Positions 10,055-18,878 of a stretch of 64,000 nt of DNA are shown here, in pieces. A program made the position numbers and the translations under genes. Source of the stretch: Runella sp. SP2 (lineage in GTDB: Bacteria > Bacteroidota > Bacteroidia > Cytophagales > Spirosomataceae); the NCBI RefSeq assembly GCF_003711225.1, contig NZ_CP031030.1, positions 5,642,001 through 5,706,000 of the forward strand, read 5' to 3'. The notes beneath the pieces were generated by a model, which made no database searches, was not told the origin of the DNA, and saw nothing but the letters and a program-made list of their open reading frames with translations. Each line of letters begins with the position of its first letter. Position 1 is the first letter of the stretch.

Positions 10055-10088
10055 GCAGAAAAGTGCCGCAACGACGGCACTTTTCTGC
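10055..10088 (-). terminator. Strong hairpin with T-run inside the predicted leader of the three-permease operon
   Basis: This is a 14-bp perfect stem (GCAGAAAAGTGCCG with its complement) around a 6-nt loop. On the minus strand it is followed by ATTTTTTATT. It lies about 37 bp upstream of the start codon at 10017 and downstream of promoter B, so it would sit in the 5' untranslated region. It may act as an attenuator, or it may simply stop read-through from upstream transcription. In the plus direction it is followed by TCTATTTTCTTT, so it could act both ways. Confidence 0.7.
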
Positions 10089-10149
10089 TCTATTTTCTTT
10101 ACTGTACTTAAAATCAATTAAAGGCTGTATGAATGTTGTTATTTGTTCT

Positions 10150-10164
10150 CCCAAAGCTATGCCA
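10150..10164 (-). promoter_or_regulatory. Sigma-54-type -24/-12 promoter B
   Basis: The minus-strand sequence is TGGCATAGCTTTGGG. GG and GG are separated by 10 bp, so the -24 element is good and the -12 GC is GG, as in promoter A. It is 53 bp below palindrome site B. Confidence 0.5.
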
Positions 10165-10217
10165 GCCCACTAACTCACTAAATAACAATCAATTACAACT
10201 CCATAAAAACAAAAAAG

Positions 10218-10254
10218 TGTCCGAATGTGGACACTTTTCGTACGCGAGTGGACA
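10218..10254 (-). promoter_or_regulatory. Tandem-palindrome activator site B, overlapping a likely terminator
   Basis: The upstream half (10239-10254) reads TGTCC-ACTCGC-GTACG and the proximal half (10218-10233) TGTCC-ACATTC-GGACA, offset 21 bp. The proximal palindrome extends to a 10-bp stem (AAAAGTGTCC with GGACACTTTT, 10213-10238) followed on the minus strand by TTGTTTTT. This is a convincing intrinsic terminator only 6 bp after the Kazal gene's stop codon. Confidence 0.65.
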
Positions 10255-10259
10255 ACTAC

Positions 10260-10481
10260 TTAGTCTTTTTTGCCGCATTCGCCTTTGGTGAAACTAATCC
10301 CAACGCGCGTGGCTTCGCAGGCGTTTCCGTAGGTCTTACCGTTGCATCCACAAACAGGGTCGTACTGTGCCGTGCACATCATTCCGTTATCAGGCTTTTC
10401 GACACACTCACTCGTAACTTCTTCTTTTTGGCAGCCTACCAATCCTGCAAGCACCAGCGCCACAAACATTCCTTTTTTCAT
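10260..10481 (-). CDS. Kazal-type protease-inhibitor domain lipoprotein, 73 aa
   Basis: A lipoprotein signal peptide is present: [17 protein letters not shown], with the lipobox LVGC and Cys17 as the predicted lipidated residue. The mature part carries the Kazal-like signature [18 protein letters not shown], with a Cys pattern fitting three disulfides. Kazal domains are canonical serine-protease inhibitors, abundant in animals but also found in secreted or surface proteins of Bacteroidota and Proteobacteria. After lipidation it would face the periplasm or cell surface. It lies between two permease genes on the same strand and is separated by 64 bp from the 10546 permease stop. The target protease is unknown. 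Confidence 0.85.
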   Translation of the reverse strand: MKKGMFVALVLAGLVGCQKEEVTSECVEKPDNGMMCTAQYDPVCGCNGKTYGNACEATRVGISFTKGECGKKD

Positions 10482-10545
10482 CGCTATGACTGTTTATTTG
10501 AAGCTATGACGCCTTTCTGTGCAAAAAGGTTGGAAAAAAAACTCA

Positions 10546-12909
10546 CTATTCTGTTCGGAGGGATTTGACAGGATTGACCAACGCCGCTCTGGTAGCATAG
10601 TAGGCAATCGCTCCAATGGCTACCACCAATACAATAACAAAGAATAGGCCCATCAAACCAATATTCAACCCCGCGTAGAAAGTGAACATTTTATTCATAA
10701 ACATATTTTCGACCAACCCAATCGGCAAGGCGACCACCGCCGCGATGAACAACAGTTTCAAAAAGCTCCACGATAAAATCCGAACGATTTCCCACACACT
10801 GGCGCCCATTACTTTACGAACACCAATTTCTTTGTAGCGTTTTTCGGTGCTGTAGGTTACCATGCCCAGCAAGCCCAAGAGCGCAATCACAAAGATAATA
10901 AGTGACGCTAAGCCCATCATTTTCATGTCTTCGGCGGGATAATAGCGGTCGTACAGCTCTTTTTCGTACCACGAATACCCCAATTCTTTGTAAGGACTGT
11001 ATTTTTTCCAAAGGGCTTTCATGTCGGCCAAAAACGCTTCTTGGTTGGCTTGTGGGTTTATTTTTACCGACACCATCGAAAACTGCGCAGGATTGTAATG
11101 AAACACCAGCGGCTCTTTCTGGTATTGGTAATGAAAATGGCAAAAATCTTTGACCACTCCCACCACTTGCAAGGGAGTTGTGCCATTGATAAACACCTGC
11201 TGACCAATGGCTTCGCGCGGCGTACCGAGCCGCAAACGCCGCACACCCGTTTCGTTGAGCAGCACAAAATTCCCCGCCGAATCGTTTAGCGCAACGGGCA
11301 AATTTTGTCCCGCTACCAGCGTTAGCTTCATGTTTTCAATGAAGTTTCTGTCCACCGAATAATAATAGGTCGGCACATTTGCATCTTTTTCGTGCACCTT
11401 GATGACTTGCTGCGACGGCACACTTCCAAAAGGCATCGACACAAGACCGACTTTCTCGACGTCTTTGTGTTTGCTGATTTCGTCCTTCAACAATCGGTAA
11501 TTCTGGTCGGCCAACGACAGGTTAAAAATTCCTTTTCGGTTGAAATTGTCGTTTTCAGTCGCCATATAGCTAAACTGATTGTACAAATGCCCAATCATAA
11601 ACATAAAGCCCAACGTTGCCACAAACTGAACGACAATCAGGCTTTTTCGGAAGTTTATTTTTCCAAACGAAACAGGACCTAAAACACCCTTCAGCACCAT
11701 AGCGGGCTGGAATTTTGACAAAATGAGGGCAGGAAGTACCCCCGCCAAGATTCCCACTAGCAACGTAAAAGCCACAAAAACCCCGCCAATCAACGTACTG
11801 TTTTCGACCTCCCAGGTCAGCCATTGTACGTATATGTATTGTTTCATCAAATACAGTAACACCAGCCCGACGCCAAAAGCAAAAAAGGCAATGATGACGG
11901 CCTCGCAAATAAACTGAAACACCAACTGCAATCGAATGGCCCCCATTACTTTTCGAACGCCCACTTCTTTGGAACGACTCAACGACCGCGCCAACGTCAG
12001 GTTGGTATAATTGAAACCCGCCAACAACAAAATCATCAACGGAATCCCAAAATTGAAGTAAATGTCCTGCATCGAATCCACGTAGGGGTTGTAACGCAAA
12101 TCCTCCACGCTTGGTGAAATATCGGCCAATACTTGTTTACGAAATACATTGCTCTTTTTGGCTGATACTAGGTTAATGTTTGTCTTTTTGGCCACCGCCC
12201 CCAGCGTCAATTCTAAGGCGTTTGGTACTGCATTGGGCTGGAGTCGCACAAACGTATGGGTTTCATACTTACCCCATCCAGCACGCTGCTTCACTTCTGG
12301 ACGAAATTTTTCCAATGTCGCCATCGACACCATGACATCGCTCCGAAACTGCGTTTGTTTTTTGAAGTGTTTTAATACGCCCGTCACCGTCATAGCGCCA
12401 TAGGTAGGGTGTACCAAGGTTTGCCCAATGGGGTTGGCTTCATCAAAAAACCGTTTGGCAGCTTCCTCACTCATTATCAATGTATTGGGAGCAACTGCTA
12501 CGCTTCCTTTGGCCAACTTAAACCCAAAAATTTCAAAGAAAGTAGGCTCAACGTACAACGTATTGACCCGCAGCGATTTAAAAGGCGTATTGAGTTCCCA
12601 ACCAAAATCGCGCACCACTTTGGTCGCTTTTTCGATATGGGTGTAGTTGTTTTTTAATTCATCCGACAGCAAATAGGGCGAAGACGCATACTTCGTGACG
12701 GTTCCATCTTGTGTTGTTTCGTTGGTCAATATTCGAAAGATACGGTCGGAATGAGGGTGAAAATTATCAAACTCAAACGTGCTTTGAAGGTGCATCAAGG
12801 CCAACAAGGCAAACGGAATGGCAAGCCCCAAGCCCATGATGTTGATAAAGGAAAAAAGTTTGTTTTTCCAGAGATTCCGAAAGGCTATTTTGAGGTAATT
12901 CTTGAGCAT
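10546..12909 (-). CDS. Duplicated FtsX/MacB-type permease, divergent core subtype, 787 aa
   Basis: TM1 is LFSFINIMGLGLAIPFALLA. The first coupling motif is SKEVGVRKVMGAI near 312, and the last FtsX unit has LLGLLGMVTYSTEKRYKEIG near 685; the tail is NPVKSLRTE. Several features are shared with only one other permease in the window (41785-44376): the proline-containing TM1, a VQWLTWEVEN segment after TM3, FCHFHYQYQKEP in the second periplasmic domain, and YDRYYPAEDMKMMG before TM6. The two form a distinct core subfamily. The 155-bp upstream gap contains a 22-bp perfect hairpin and only a degenerate version of the activator site. It may therefore be read from the upstream operon or have its own promoter. 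Confidence 0.9.
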   Translation of the reverse strand: MLKNYLKIAFRNLWKNKLFSFINIMGLGLAIPFALLALMHLQSTFEFDNFHPHSDRIFRILTNETTQDGTVTKYASSPYLLSDELKNNYTHIEKATKVVRDFGWELNTPFKSLRVNTLYVEPTFFEIFGFKLAKGSVAVAPNTLIMSEEAAKRFFDEANPIGQTLVHPTYGAMTVTGVLKHFKKQTQFRSDVMVSMATLEKFRPEVKQRAGWGKYETHTFVRLQPNAVPNALELTLGAVAKKTNINLVSAKKSNVFRKQVLADISPSVEDLRYNPYVDSMQDIYFNFGIPLMILLLAGFNYTNLTLARSLSRSKEVGVRKVMGAIRLQLVFQFICEAVIIAFFAFGVGLVLLYLMKQYIYVQWLTWEVENSTLIGGVFVAFTLLVGILAGVLPALILSKFQPAMVLKGVLGPVSFGKINFRKSLIVVQFVATLGFMFMIGHLYNQFSYMATENDNFNRKGIFNLSLADQNYRLLKDEISKHKDVEKVGLVSMPFGSVPSQQVIKVHEKDANVPTYYYSVDRNFIENMKLTLVAGQNLPVALNDSAGNFVLLNETGVRRLRLGTPREAIGQQVFINGTTPLQVVGVVKDFCHFHYQYQKEPLVFHYNPAQFSMVSVKINPQANQEAFLADMKALWKKYSPYKELGYSWYEKELYDRYYPAEDMKMMGLASLIIFVIALLGLLGMVTYSTEKRYKEIGVRKVMGASVWEIVRILSWSFLKLLFIAAVVALPIGLVENMFMNKMFTFYAGLNIGLMGLFFVIVLVVAIGAIAYYATRAALVNPVKSLRTE

Positions 12910-12955
12910 CTTGCTATTTTTAAACTATTGTAGAATAATGTGCCCTATCGTTAAA

Positions 12956-13010
12956 ATCGCGGTTGTGAGCAACCGCTCCCACCGTGCAAGCGGTTGCTCA
13001 CAACCGCGAT
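12956..13010. repeat. 22-bp perfect inverted repeat (large hairpin)
   Basis: The arm at 12956-12977 (ATCGCGGTTGTGAGCAACCG plus CT) is exactly complementary to 12989-13010 around an 11-nt loop. No T-run follows in either direction, so it is not a standard intrinsic terminator. Its size and sequence look like a mobile REP- or MITE-type intergenic hairpin inserted between two permease genes. Confidence 0.75.
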
Positions 13011-13065
13011 AAATTCGCTGTCCATAATCGAATATCAACGAATAGCCCCCATTGGGGGTTGGGGG

Positions 13066-15528
13066 CTACTCTGCTTTCAACGATTTTACTGGATTAGTCA
13101 ACGCAGCTTTAAAGGACTGGTAGCCTACGGTTAAAAGCGCAATGAATACGGCTACTGCCCCCGTTGCTACAAACATTCCCCAGCCAATCTCAATCCGATA
13201 CGCAAAATCAGCTAACCACCTGTTTATCAAATAATACCCAATGGGCGACGCTATCAGAAGCGCAATCAGCACAAGTTTCAAAAAATCTTTGGATAAAAGA
13301 GCCGTTACCGAAAAAACTGAAGCCCCTAGCACTTTCCGAATCCCAATTTCTTTGGTACGCTGCTCCGACATAAACAAGGCCAAGGCAAACAACCCCAAAC
13401 AACCAATAAACAAAGCCAACCCCGTAAATACCATGATGATAGAAGCCGTATGTTGCTCCGAACGGTATAAATTGGCAAACGACGCATCCAAGAAATCATA
13501 CTCAAAAGGCACGTTTGGAATCGCTCGTTTCCACATTTCGGTTGCTTTTTGAATCGTTGCTTTTTCGGTTCCTGGCTGTAGGCGAACGGCGAGGTACGAA
13601 CCCCACGTTCGGTACGTTTTTGATGACTCGTGGAAAAGTGCTGTCGGGTCTATCACCGTCCGCACCGACCCCAAATGAAAATCTCGCATGACACCTATCA
13701 CCTGAAAACGCTGATTGTTATTACCAGGGTATCGCATCCATTTTCCAATGGGGTTTTTCCAACCAATGGCTTTCACTGCCGTTTCGTTCAAAATCACCGA
13801 TGCCGAGTCGGCAGGGCTGTTGGGACGGAAATTTCGTCCTGCAATGATTTCTAGTTTTAGGGTAGGCGCAAAATGCTCATCGGTCATAAACGAACTTATG
13901 GGTAAATTTTGCACTACGGCATTGGCTTGTTCACCCTGCTCAGGCTCGTAAAAATCACCAAAACTTCCCAACGAAGGCAAAAAAGTAGAATGGGTGGCTT
14001 CCGTAACTTCAGGAAGCTGTTTGAGTTGCTGGCGAAACACTTCTCGTTCCGACGGATTGGCAAAATGCCGTCCGTTTTTGATAATCAACACATTTTCTTT
14101 CTCCATTCCGAGCTTGGAGTGTTGAGCAAAATACAACTGACGGTACATGGCAGTTACTCCCAACATGAGCACAATCGCCACCGAAAACTGAAGCACCACC
14201 AAGCCACTTCGCACCAAGCTAAAGCCGCCATTGGCACTACCTGTCAATTTCTTCATGCTGTCGGTCGTCTTGAAACGTGAGAGGTACAGCGCAGGGTACA
14301 AACCTGCGACTAACCCAGTGATGACTGGCAACGCCACAATGACGCGCATCACGTCGAAAGAAGAGAGTGAATCGGGGGTAAAGGCAATTTGGGTCAATTG
14401 ATTGAATAAAGGCAATACACTCCATGTAACCACCACTGCCAATAAAAATGCCACACCACTCAACAGCGAAGACTCGACTAAAAACTGTCCTACCAAACTG
14501 CCTTTTGACGAACCCAAGGCTTTACGTACCCCGACTTCTTTGACACGTTTCATGGACCGCGCCGTCGATAAATTGATAAAATTGACACAGGCCAACAACA
14601 ATATGATAAGTCCACCAAGGGCAAGCGTCCGAACTTGATTTCCGTCACCGATTGTGGTGAGACGACTTGATAGCTGCGGATAGCCCAAGTGGAGTTTCGT
14701 TAATGGCAACAACCGAACGTCGTATCGGTCGCCGCGTTTGAGTTGATCTTCAAAATTTTGTCCTACCCGCTCAAAAGCCGAAGGCGCGTGTTTGCGCACC
14801 ATGGCAGGTAGTTTGGTTTCAAGGACAGCGATGTTAGTTTCAGTCAACGGTTGACGAAATTTCACCCACGTATCCACTTGTAACCAAATCCAGCTCCAAG
14901 AAAAGTTTTCAACTACCCGAAAATCTTTGACAGGCACCAAAAAGCCAAAGCTAAGCGAAGAGTTAGTGGGCAAGTCTTTTACTATTCCCGTTACTTTAAA
15001 TAAACGATCATTAAGCGAAAGCGATTTCCCGATGGCTTGCGTTGTTCCGAAGTATTTTTGCGCCATTTTTTCGGTTAAAACAAGGCTCAACGGCGCATTG
15101 AGCGCATTTTTATCACCTTGTACCATCGGAAACTCAAACAACGACAAGAAGGTAGAATCAACCGCCAACGCGCTGGATTCACTAAAAACGGTACTTTCTG
15201 TTCCTTCGCTTTGACGAATCAGGACATCGCCTAGCGCAAACGTCCGTGCCGTCATTTCAACTTCTGGGAATTCAGCCAAACGCATTCCCAGTGGCGGTGG
15301 GGTGTTGGTGGTAATGCCTTCGGTATCACCCATTTTCAAATCCAATGCCGCCGCCGCAATGCGATTGGCATGAGGCAAAAAAGTGTCGTATTGTTTTTCG
15401 TGAAAATAATACGTCGCCAAAAGCCAACACGCTACCATGCCAATGGTCAACCCAACGACATTGACCAACGTGTAAAACGGCTGACGAATGGCGTTTCTAA
15501 AAGCCAGCTTTAAATAGTTGAGAATCAT
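13066..15528 (-). CDS. Duplicated FtsX/MacB-type permease, 820 aa
   Basis: TM1 lies in FYTLVNVVGLTIGMVACWLL, residues about 18-42. The first coupling motif is VKEVGVRKALGSS near 328 and the second TKEIGIRKVLGAS near 723, preceded by CLGLFALALFMSEQR. The tail is NPVKSLKAE. The first periplasmic domain is somewhat longer than in neighbouring members. No tandem-palindrome or -24/-12 element is visible in the 197 bp upstream, which instead hold an intergenic repeat (15579-15679). Transcription from the 15726 permease across that gap is the simplest explanation. Confidence 0.9.
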   Translation of the reverse strand: MILNYLKLAFRNAIRQPFYTLVNVVGLTIGMVACWLLATYYFHEKQYDTFLPHANRIAAAALDLKMGDTEGITTNTPPPLGMRLAEFPEVEMTARTFALGDVLIRQSEGTESTVFSESSALAVDSTFLSLFEFPMVQGDKNALNAPLSLVLTEKMAQKYFGTTQAIGKSLSLNDRLFKVTGIVKDLPTNSSLSFGFLVPVKDFRVVENFSWSWIWLQVDTWVKFRQPLTETNIAVLETKLPAMVRKHAPSAFERVGQNFEDQLKRGDRYDVRLLPLTKLHLGYPQLSSRLTTIGDGNQVRTLALGGLIILLLACVNFINLSTARSMKRVKEVGVRKALGSSKGSLVGQFLVESSLLSGVAFLLAVVVTWSVLPLFNQLTQIAFTPDSLSSFDVMRVIVALPVITGLVAGLYPALYLSRFKTTDSMKKLTGSANGGFSLVRSGLVVLQFSVAIVLMLGVTAMYRQLYFAQHSKLGMEKENVLIIKNGRHFANPSEREVFRQQLKQLPEVTEATHSTFLPSLGSFGDFYEPEQGEQANAVVQNLPISSFMTDEHFAPTLKLEIIAGRNFRPNSPADSASVILNETAVKAIGWKNPIGKWMRYPGNNNQRFQVIGVMRDFHLGSVRTVIDPTALFHESSKTYRTWGSYLAVRLQPGTEKATIQKATEMWKRAIPNVPFEYDFLDASFANLYRSEQHTASIIMVFTGLALFIGCLGLFALALFMSEQRTKEIGIRKVLGASVFSVTALLSKDFLKLVLIALLIASPIGYYLINRWLADFAYRIEIGWGMFVATGAVAVFIALLTVGYQSFKAALTNPVKSLKAE

Positions 15529-15578
15529 TTTGGGAGAACGATTTAGTACATTATTAAGTGAATCATTTCAATTATCTC

Positions 15579-15679
15579 ACCCGCAGATGCCGCAGACTAA
15601 TACAAACGCAGATTTTCGCCGAAAAAGGACTTAATGAAGGGGTTCATCTGCGGCTCTAAATCTGCGCCAATCTGCGGGT
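15579..15679. repeat. Intergenic repeat with CGCAGAT inverted ends
   Basis: The terminal arms ACCCGCAGAT (15579-15588) and ATCTGCGGGT (15670-15679) are exact inverted repeats. Inside are further copies of CGCAGATT and AATCTGCG. This composition is typical of a widespread non-coding Bacteroidota repeat. It fills most of the gap between two permeases and encodes nothing. Confidence 0.65.
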
Positions 15680-15725
15680 AAAACTTTACACAACCTTGAG
15701 TGCTTAGATACTTAAGCTAGCACAC

Positions 15726-18140
15726 TTATTCTGTTTTTAAACTCTTGACGGGATTTGAAAGGGCAGCTCCAATGGCTTGAATACTCACCGTCGCAAAGGC
15801 GATGCTTACGGCAATGAGACCTGTTACGACAAAAATCCACCAGTAAATTGGGGTTCGATAGGCAAAATCAGCAAGCCAAGCATCCATGGCCCACCACGCT
15901 AGGGGTGACGCAATGACAATGGCAACAGCTACCATTTTCAGGAAGTCAATCGACAACAGCAGCGTAATGCTACCCACCGATGCTCCCAACACTTTACGAA
16001 TACCCACTTCTTTGGTACGTTGCGAAATCACCATGATGGCAATGGCAAATAAGCCCATGCACGAAAGCAAAATCGCCAACGTGGCCGCGCTAAAAAACAT
16101 TTGCGCCATGCGAGCTTCACTTTTGTATTGGTTTTCGGCATTTTCGTTCAAAAACGACCCTTGAAATTCCGATTTGGGGGCGAGCTCGTGGTAGGTTTTC
16201 TTCAACAAAGCGATGGTTTCTTCCGTATGATCAGGGGCGATTTTGACGAATATATAGTTAATCCCAAAGCCATTCATAAAGAATGTGACGGGTTCTATTT
16301 CTCGGTGAAGTGATTCAAAATGAAAGTCTTTGACTACGCCTATGACTTTTTCCTTACTCTCTGTATTGAGGATAACGCCCAGTGGATTTTTGACGCCCAA
16401 TTGTTTGGCCATCGTTTCGTTAATGACCACCGAGTTGACGGTATCGGTAGGATACGCTTCTGAAAAATCGCGACCGTCTATCAATTTTAGCCCCAACGTT
16501 TTTACGTAGTCGTAGTCGGCAGTACGCATGTTGGTTTGGAGGGTACGGCCATTTTGTTCAAATCCTAATACTGATTTAGAAAAAGACCCGTCGAGCCCAC
16601 GTCCCAAATTGACATCACAGCCCGTCATGCTGTAAATGCGTGGCTGACCTGCCAAACGGTTCCGAAAATGCTGCAACAAGCGCTTGCCCGACACCTCATT
16701 CCCAATCGGAATACTATATACTTCGGAGGTACTGAAACCCAGTGGTTTGTCGCGCAAAAATTTAATTTGAGTCCACACAATCATTGTACACGCGATAAGT
16801 AACACAGCCATGGCAAACTGAAACACGATGAGCGAATTACGAATCCCGCCCGAACGACTACTGAGTTTGATTTTTCCTTTTAGTACTTCGATGGTATTGA
16901 AGCGGGTAACGGCCCACGCAGGATAGCCACCCGCAATGAGGGTAATAAAAGCAAAACAGCCCAGCATCGCGACCAGCAAGACAGGTTCGGTCATGGTTTT
17001 GAGCGTGATACTGGTTTTAAAAATCGCGTTGTATTGGGTATTCAGCAAATACGCAATCGCGATACCAAGCCCAAAGGCAAAGACACAAATGATGAATGCT
17101 TCACCCCAGAACTGACCCACAATTTGGGTTTTAAGCGCTCCAAGGGCCTTACGCATTCCCACTTCTTTGGCCCGCCCGAACGATTTTGCAATGGATAAAT
17201 TGACGAAGTTGATGGCCGCAATCAGCAAAATCACAATGCCAACAATCAACAACACATACGGAAAAAACTTGTTGATGGCCTGTCCTCGTCCCCCTACTTT
17301 GGTGTCAAAGTGTGTATCCGACAGCTTCATCATTCGGGTACTCATCACCTCACCGCGTTCGTCTATTTTGGCTCCCTCTTTTTTAAGCTGTTCGATGCTT
17401 CCTTTGTAATATTTGGCCGTAAAAGCTTTTAAACCCTTCTCAAACGTATCGGGATTGGTCCCTTCTGCTAACTGGATATACAACGAATTTTGGCTTGCAT
17501 CCCAGCGGTCTTTGTTGTTGTTATACTCGCCTAGGTTCTCCATCCGCACCAGCATTTCGTTGGCGATACTGGTGTTCTCTGGCCCTTTTTCAAGAATGCC
17601 ACTTACCACAAACGCATGGGGTAGATTGTCATAAATTAAGGTGATGGTTTTTCCCAAAGCGGGCTGTTCCCCAAAAATACTTTTGGCTACATCCTCCCGC
17701 AACACCACGTTACTCAACTCGCTCAATGCCTTCTTGGGGTCTCCTTGGAGCAATTGGTACCCAAACATTTTGAGGTAATCTTCATCCGTGAACGCCATCC
17801 CTCTGTTAATAAGTTTGTCATCTTTTAACACTTGACCTGGACTTGTCACGATGCGTGTGGCGGCTTTTACCTGTGGGTAATCGGTTTTGAGGGCAGTCCG
17901 CATCGGTAGCGGCATGGTATTACCGTATTTGGTCTCTTCCGCGTTGTTGATTTTGTCATAAACCCGATAAATATCTCCCTTTTTTTCATGAAACATATCG
18001 AAGGTGAGCATGTCGTAGGTAGTCAGAAACAACAAACTACTAACGCCAAATGCTACGGACATTCCAATGAGGTTGATGAACAAATAGGTTTTGTTCTTCC
18101 ACAAGTTTCTAAGGGCAATTTTTAGATAATTTTTAAGCAT
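15726..18140 (-). CDS. Duplicated FtsX/MacB-type permease, 804 aa
   Basis: TM1 is YLFINLIGMSVAFGVSSLLF. The first coupling motif AKEVGMRKALGAL is near 323. The second, TKEVGIRKVLGAS, is near 707 after CMGLFAIAIMVISQR. The tail is NPVKSLKTE. A segment AGGYPAWAVTRF replaces the usual AGSYPxxxLSxF at the end of TM4. It starts 30 bp downstream of the second of two small paralogous genes and is probably transcribed with them from promoter C. Confidence 0.9.
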   Translation of the reverse strand: MLKNYLKIALRNLWKNKTYLFINLIGMSVAFGVSSLLFLTTYDMLTFDMFHEKKGDIYRVYDKINNAEETKYGNTMPLPMRTALKTDYPQVKAATRIVTSPGQVLKDDKLINRGMAFTDEDYLKMFGYQLLQGDPKKALSELSNVVLREDVAKSIFGEQPALGKTITLIYDNLPHAFVVSGILEKGPENTSIANEMLVRMENLGEYNNNKDRWDASQNSLYIQLAEGTNPDTFEKGLKAFTAKYYKGSIEQLKKEGAKIDERGEVMSTRMMKLSDTHFDTKVGGRGQAINKFFPYVLLIVGIVILLIAAINFVNLSIAKSFGRAKEVGMRKALGALKTQIVGQFWGEAFIICVFAFGLGIAIAYLLNTQYNAIFKTSITLKTMTEPVLLVAMLGCFAFITLIAGGYPAWAVTRFNTIEVLKGKIKLSSRSGGIRNSLIVFQFAMAVLLIACTMIVWTQIKFLRDKPLGFSTSEVYSIPIGNEVSGKRLLQHFRNRLAGQPRIYSMTGCDVNLGRGLDGSFSKSVLGFEQNGRTLQTNMRTADYDYVKTLGLKLIDGRDFSEAYPTDTVNSVVINETMAKQLGVKNPLGVILNTESKEKVIGVVKDFHFESLHREIEPVTFFMNGFGINYIFVKIAPDHTEETIALLKKTYHELAPKSEFQGSFLNENAENQYKSEARMAQMFFSAATLAILLSCMGLFAIAIMVISQRTKEVGIRKVLGASVGSITLLLSIDFLKMVAVAIVIASPLAWWAMDAWLADFAYRTPIYWWIFVVTGLIAVSIAFATVSIQAIGAALSNPVKSLKTE

Positions 18141-18170
18141 GGCTTACTGGAAAAAGTGTTTTTTATGTTA

Positions 18171-18464
18171 CTATTTTTGGAGAAACAACGCGTGTTGTCT
18201 TTCTAAATCTTCTTTTTTGACAAAGGTAATTGGCACAAACTCGTCCGTAGGAGCTCCTATGTAATACAACGACCAATCATGGTCATACGACGAAAGAATA
18301 TGCCGCAGGCAGTCGGCACGGTCAACGCTGGGGAGGCCGCATTCGTCCCAATAAAACAATTCTACGCGGTAATGAAGGGCTTGCTTTTGGCCATTGATAG
18401 TTACTTCAATCTCAATGTCTTGCTTGCCTAGCTGGGTCGGAATCGGAATTGCAATGTGTGCCAT
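18171..18464 (-). CDS. Small conserved hypothetical protein, paralogue 2, 97 aa
   Basis: I do not recognise this family. The protein starts MAHIAIPIPTQLGKQDIEIE and has the segments INGQKQALHYRVE, FYWDECG, RADCLRHI and WSLYYIGAPT, ending in a Lys- and Glu-rich tail. It has no signal peptide, TM segment or lipobox, so it is probably cytoplasmic. About two thirds of its residues match the adjacent 18469-18771 product, so the pair is a tandem duplication. Both precede the 15726 permease on one predicted sigma-54-type transcript. A role as a cytoplasmic partner of the permease is only an inference from position. Confidence 0.8.
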   Translation of the reverse strand: MAHIAIPIPTQLGKQDIEIEVTINGQKQALHYRVELFYWDECGLPSVDRADCLRHILSSYDHDWSLYYIGAPTDEFVPITFVKKEDLERQHALFLQK

Positions 18465-18468
18465 GTCG

Positions 18469-18771
18469 TTAAGGATTTAGAAGTGAATACAAAAACGGTG
18501 AAAGCAGAATCAGTTCTTTTTTCCTGACAAAGGTCACTTGTATCGACTTCTCGGTGGGAAGTCCTATGTAATACAGTGACCAGTTTTGGTCATAGGTTGA
18601 AATAATGTGGTTCAAGCAATCGGCACGGTTGGCGGGAGGTACCCCGTATTCATCCCAATAAAACGACTCCACCCGATAGTGCAAAGCCTGCCGTTGCCCA
18701 TTGATGCTGACCTGTACATCAATGTCTTGTCGTTCAAGATTAGACGGAATCGGTATAGCGATGTGTGCCAT
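18469..18771 (-). CDS. Small conserved hypothetical protein, paralogue 1, 100 aa
   Basis: This is the first gene of the operon behind promoter C. It starts MAHIAIPIPSNLERQDIDVQ and shares INGQ-QALHYRVE, FYWDE-G-P, RADCL-HI and WSLYYIG-PT with the gene 4 bp downstream. Its C-terminal dozen residues (LLSPFLYSLLNP) differ completely from the paralogue. The predicted leader is only about 29 nt. The function is unknown; its soluble, compact, aromatic-rich character is the only hint. Confidence 0.8.
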   Translation of the reverse strand: MAHIAIPIPSNLERQDIDVQVSINGQRQALHYRVESFYWDEYGVPPANRADCLNHIISTYDQNWSLYYIGLPTEKSIQVTFVRKKELILLSPFLYSLLNP

Positions 18772-18810
18772 AGGGTAAATACTGTTTCATGTCTTAATCT
18801 ACAGCACGGG

Positions 18811-18825
18811 GCAATACTTATGCCA
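18811..18825 (-). promoter_or_regulatory. Sigma-54-type -24/-12 promoter C
   Basis: The minus-strand sequence TGGCATAAGTATTGC carries GG-N10-GC exactly as required for RpoN, with TGGCA and TTGC both intact. It is one of the two best of the six promoters. It lies 53 bp below palindrome site C and 39 bp above the start codon at 18771. Confidence 0.7.
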
Positions 18826-18878
18826 CATACATATCTATTTAATAATCAGAAAATTACATAAATCCACAAACACAAAAA

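Noticed and set aside
257..18140. Naming the permeases macB or lolC
   Set aside because: MacB carries its own ATPase domain and one permease unit, and LolC/E have one unit. These proteins have two units and no ATPase, so a specific symbol would mislead.
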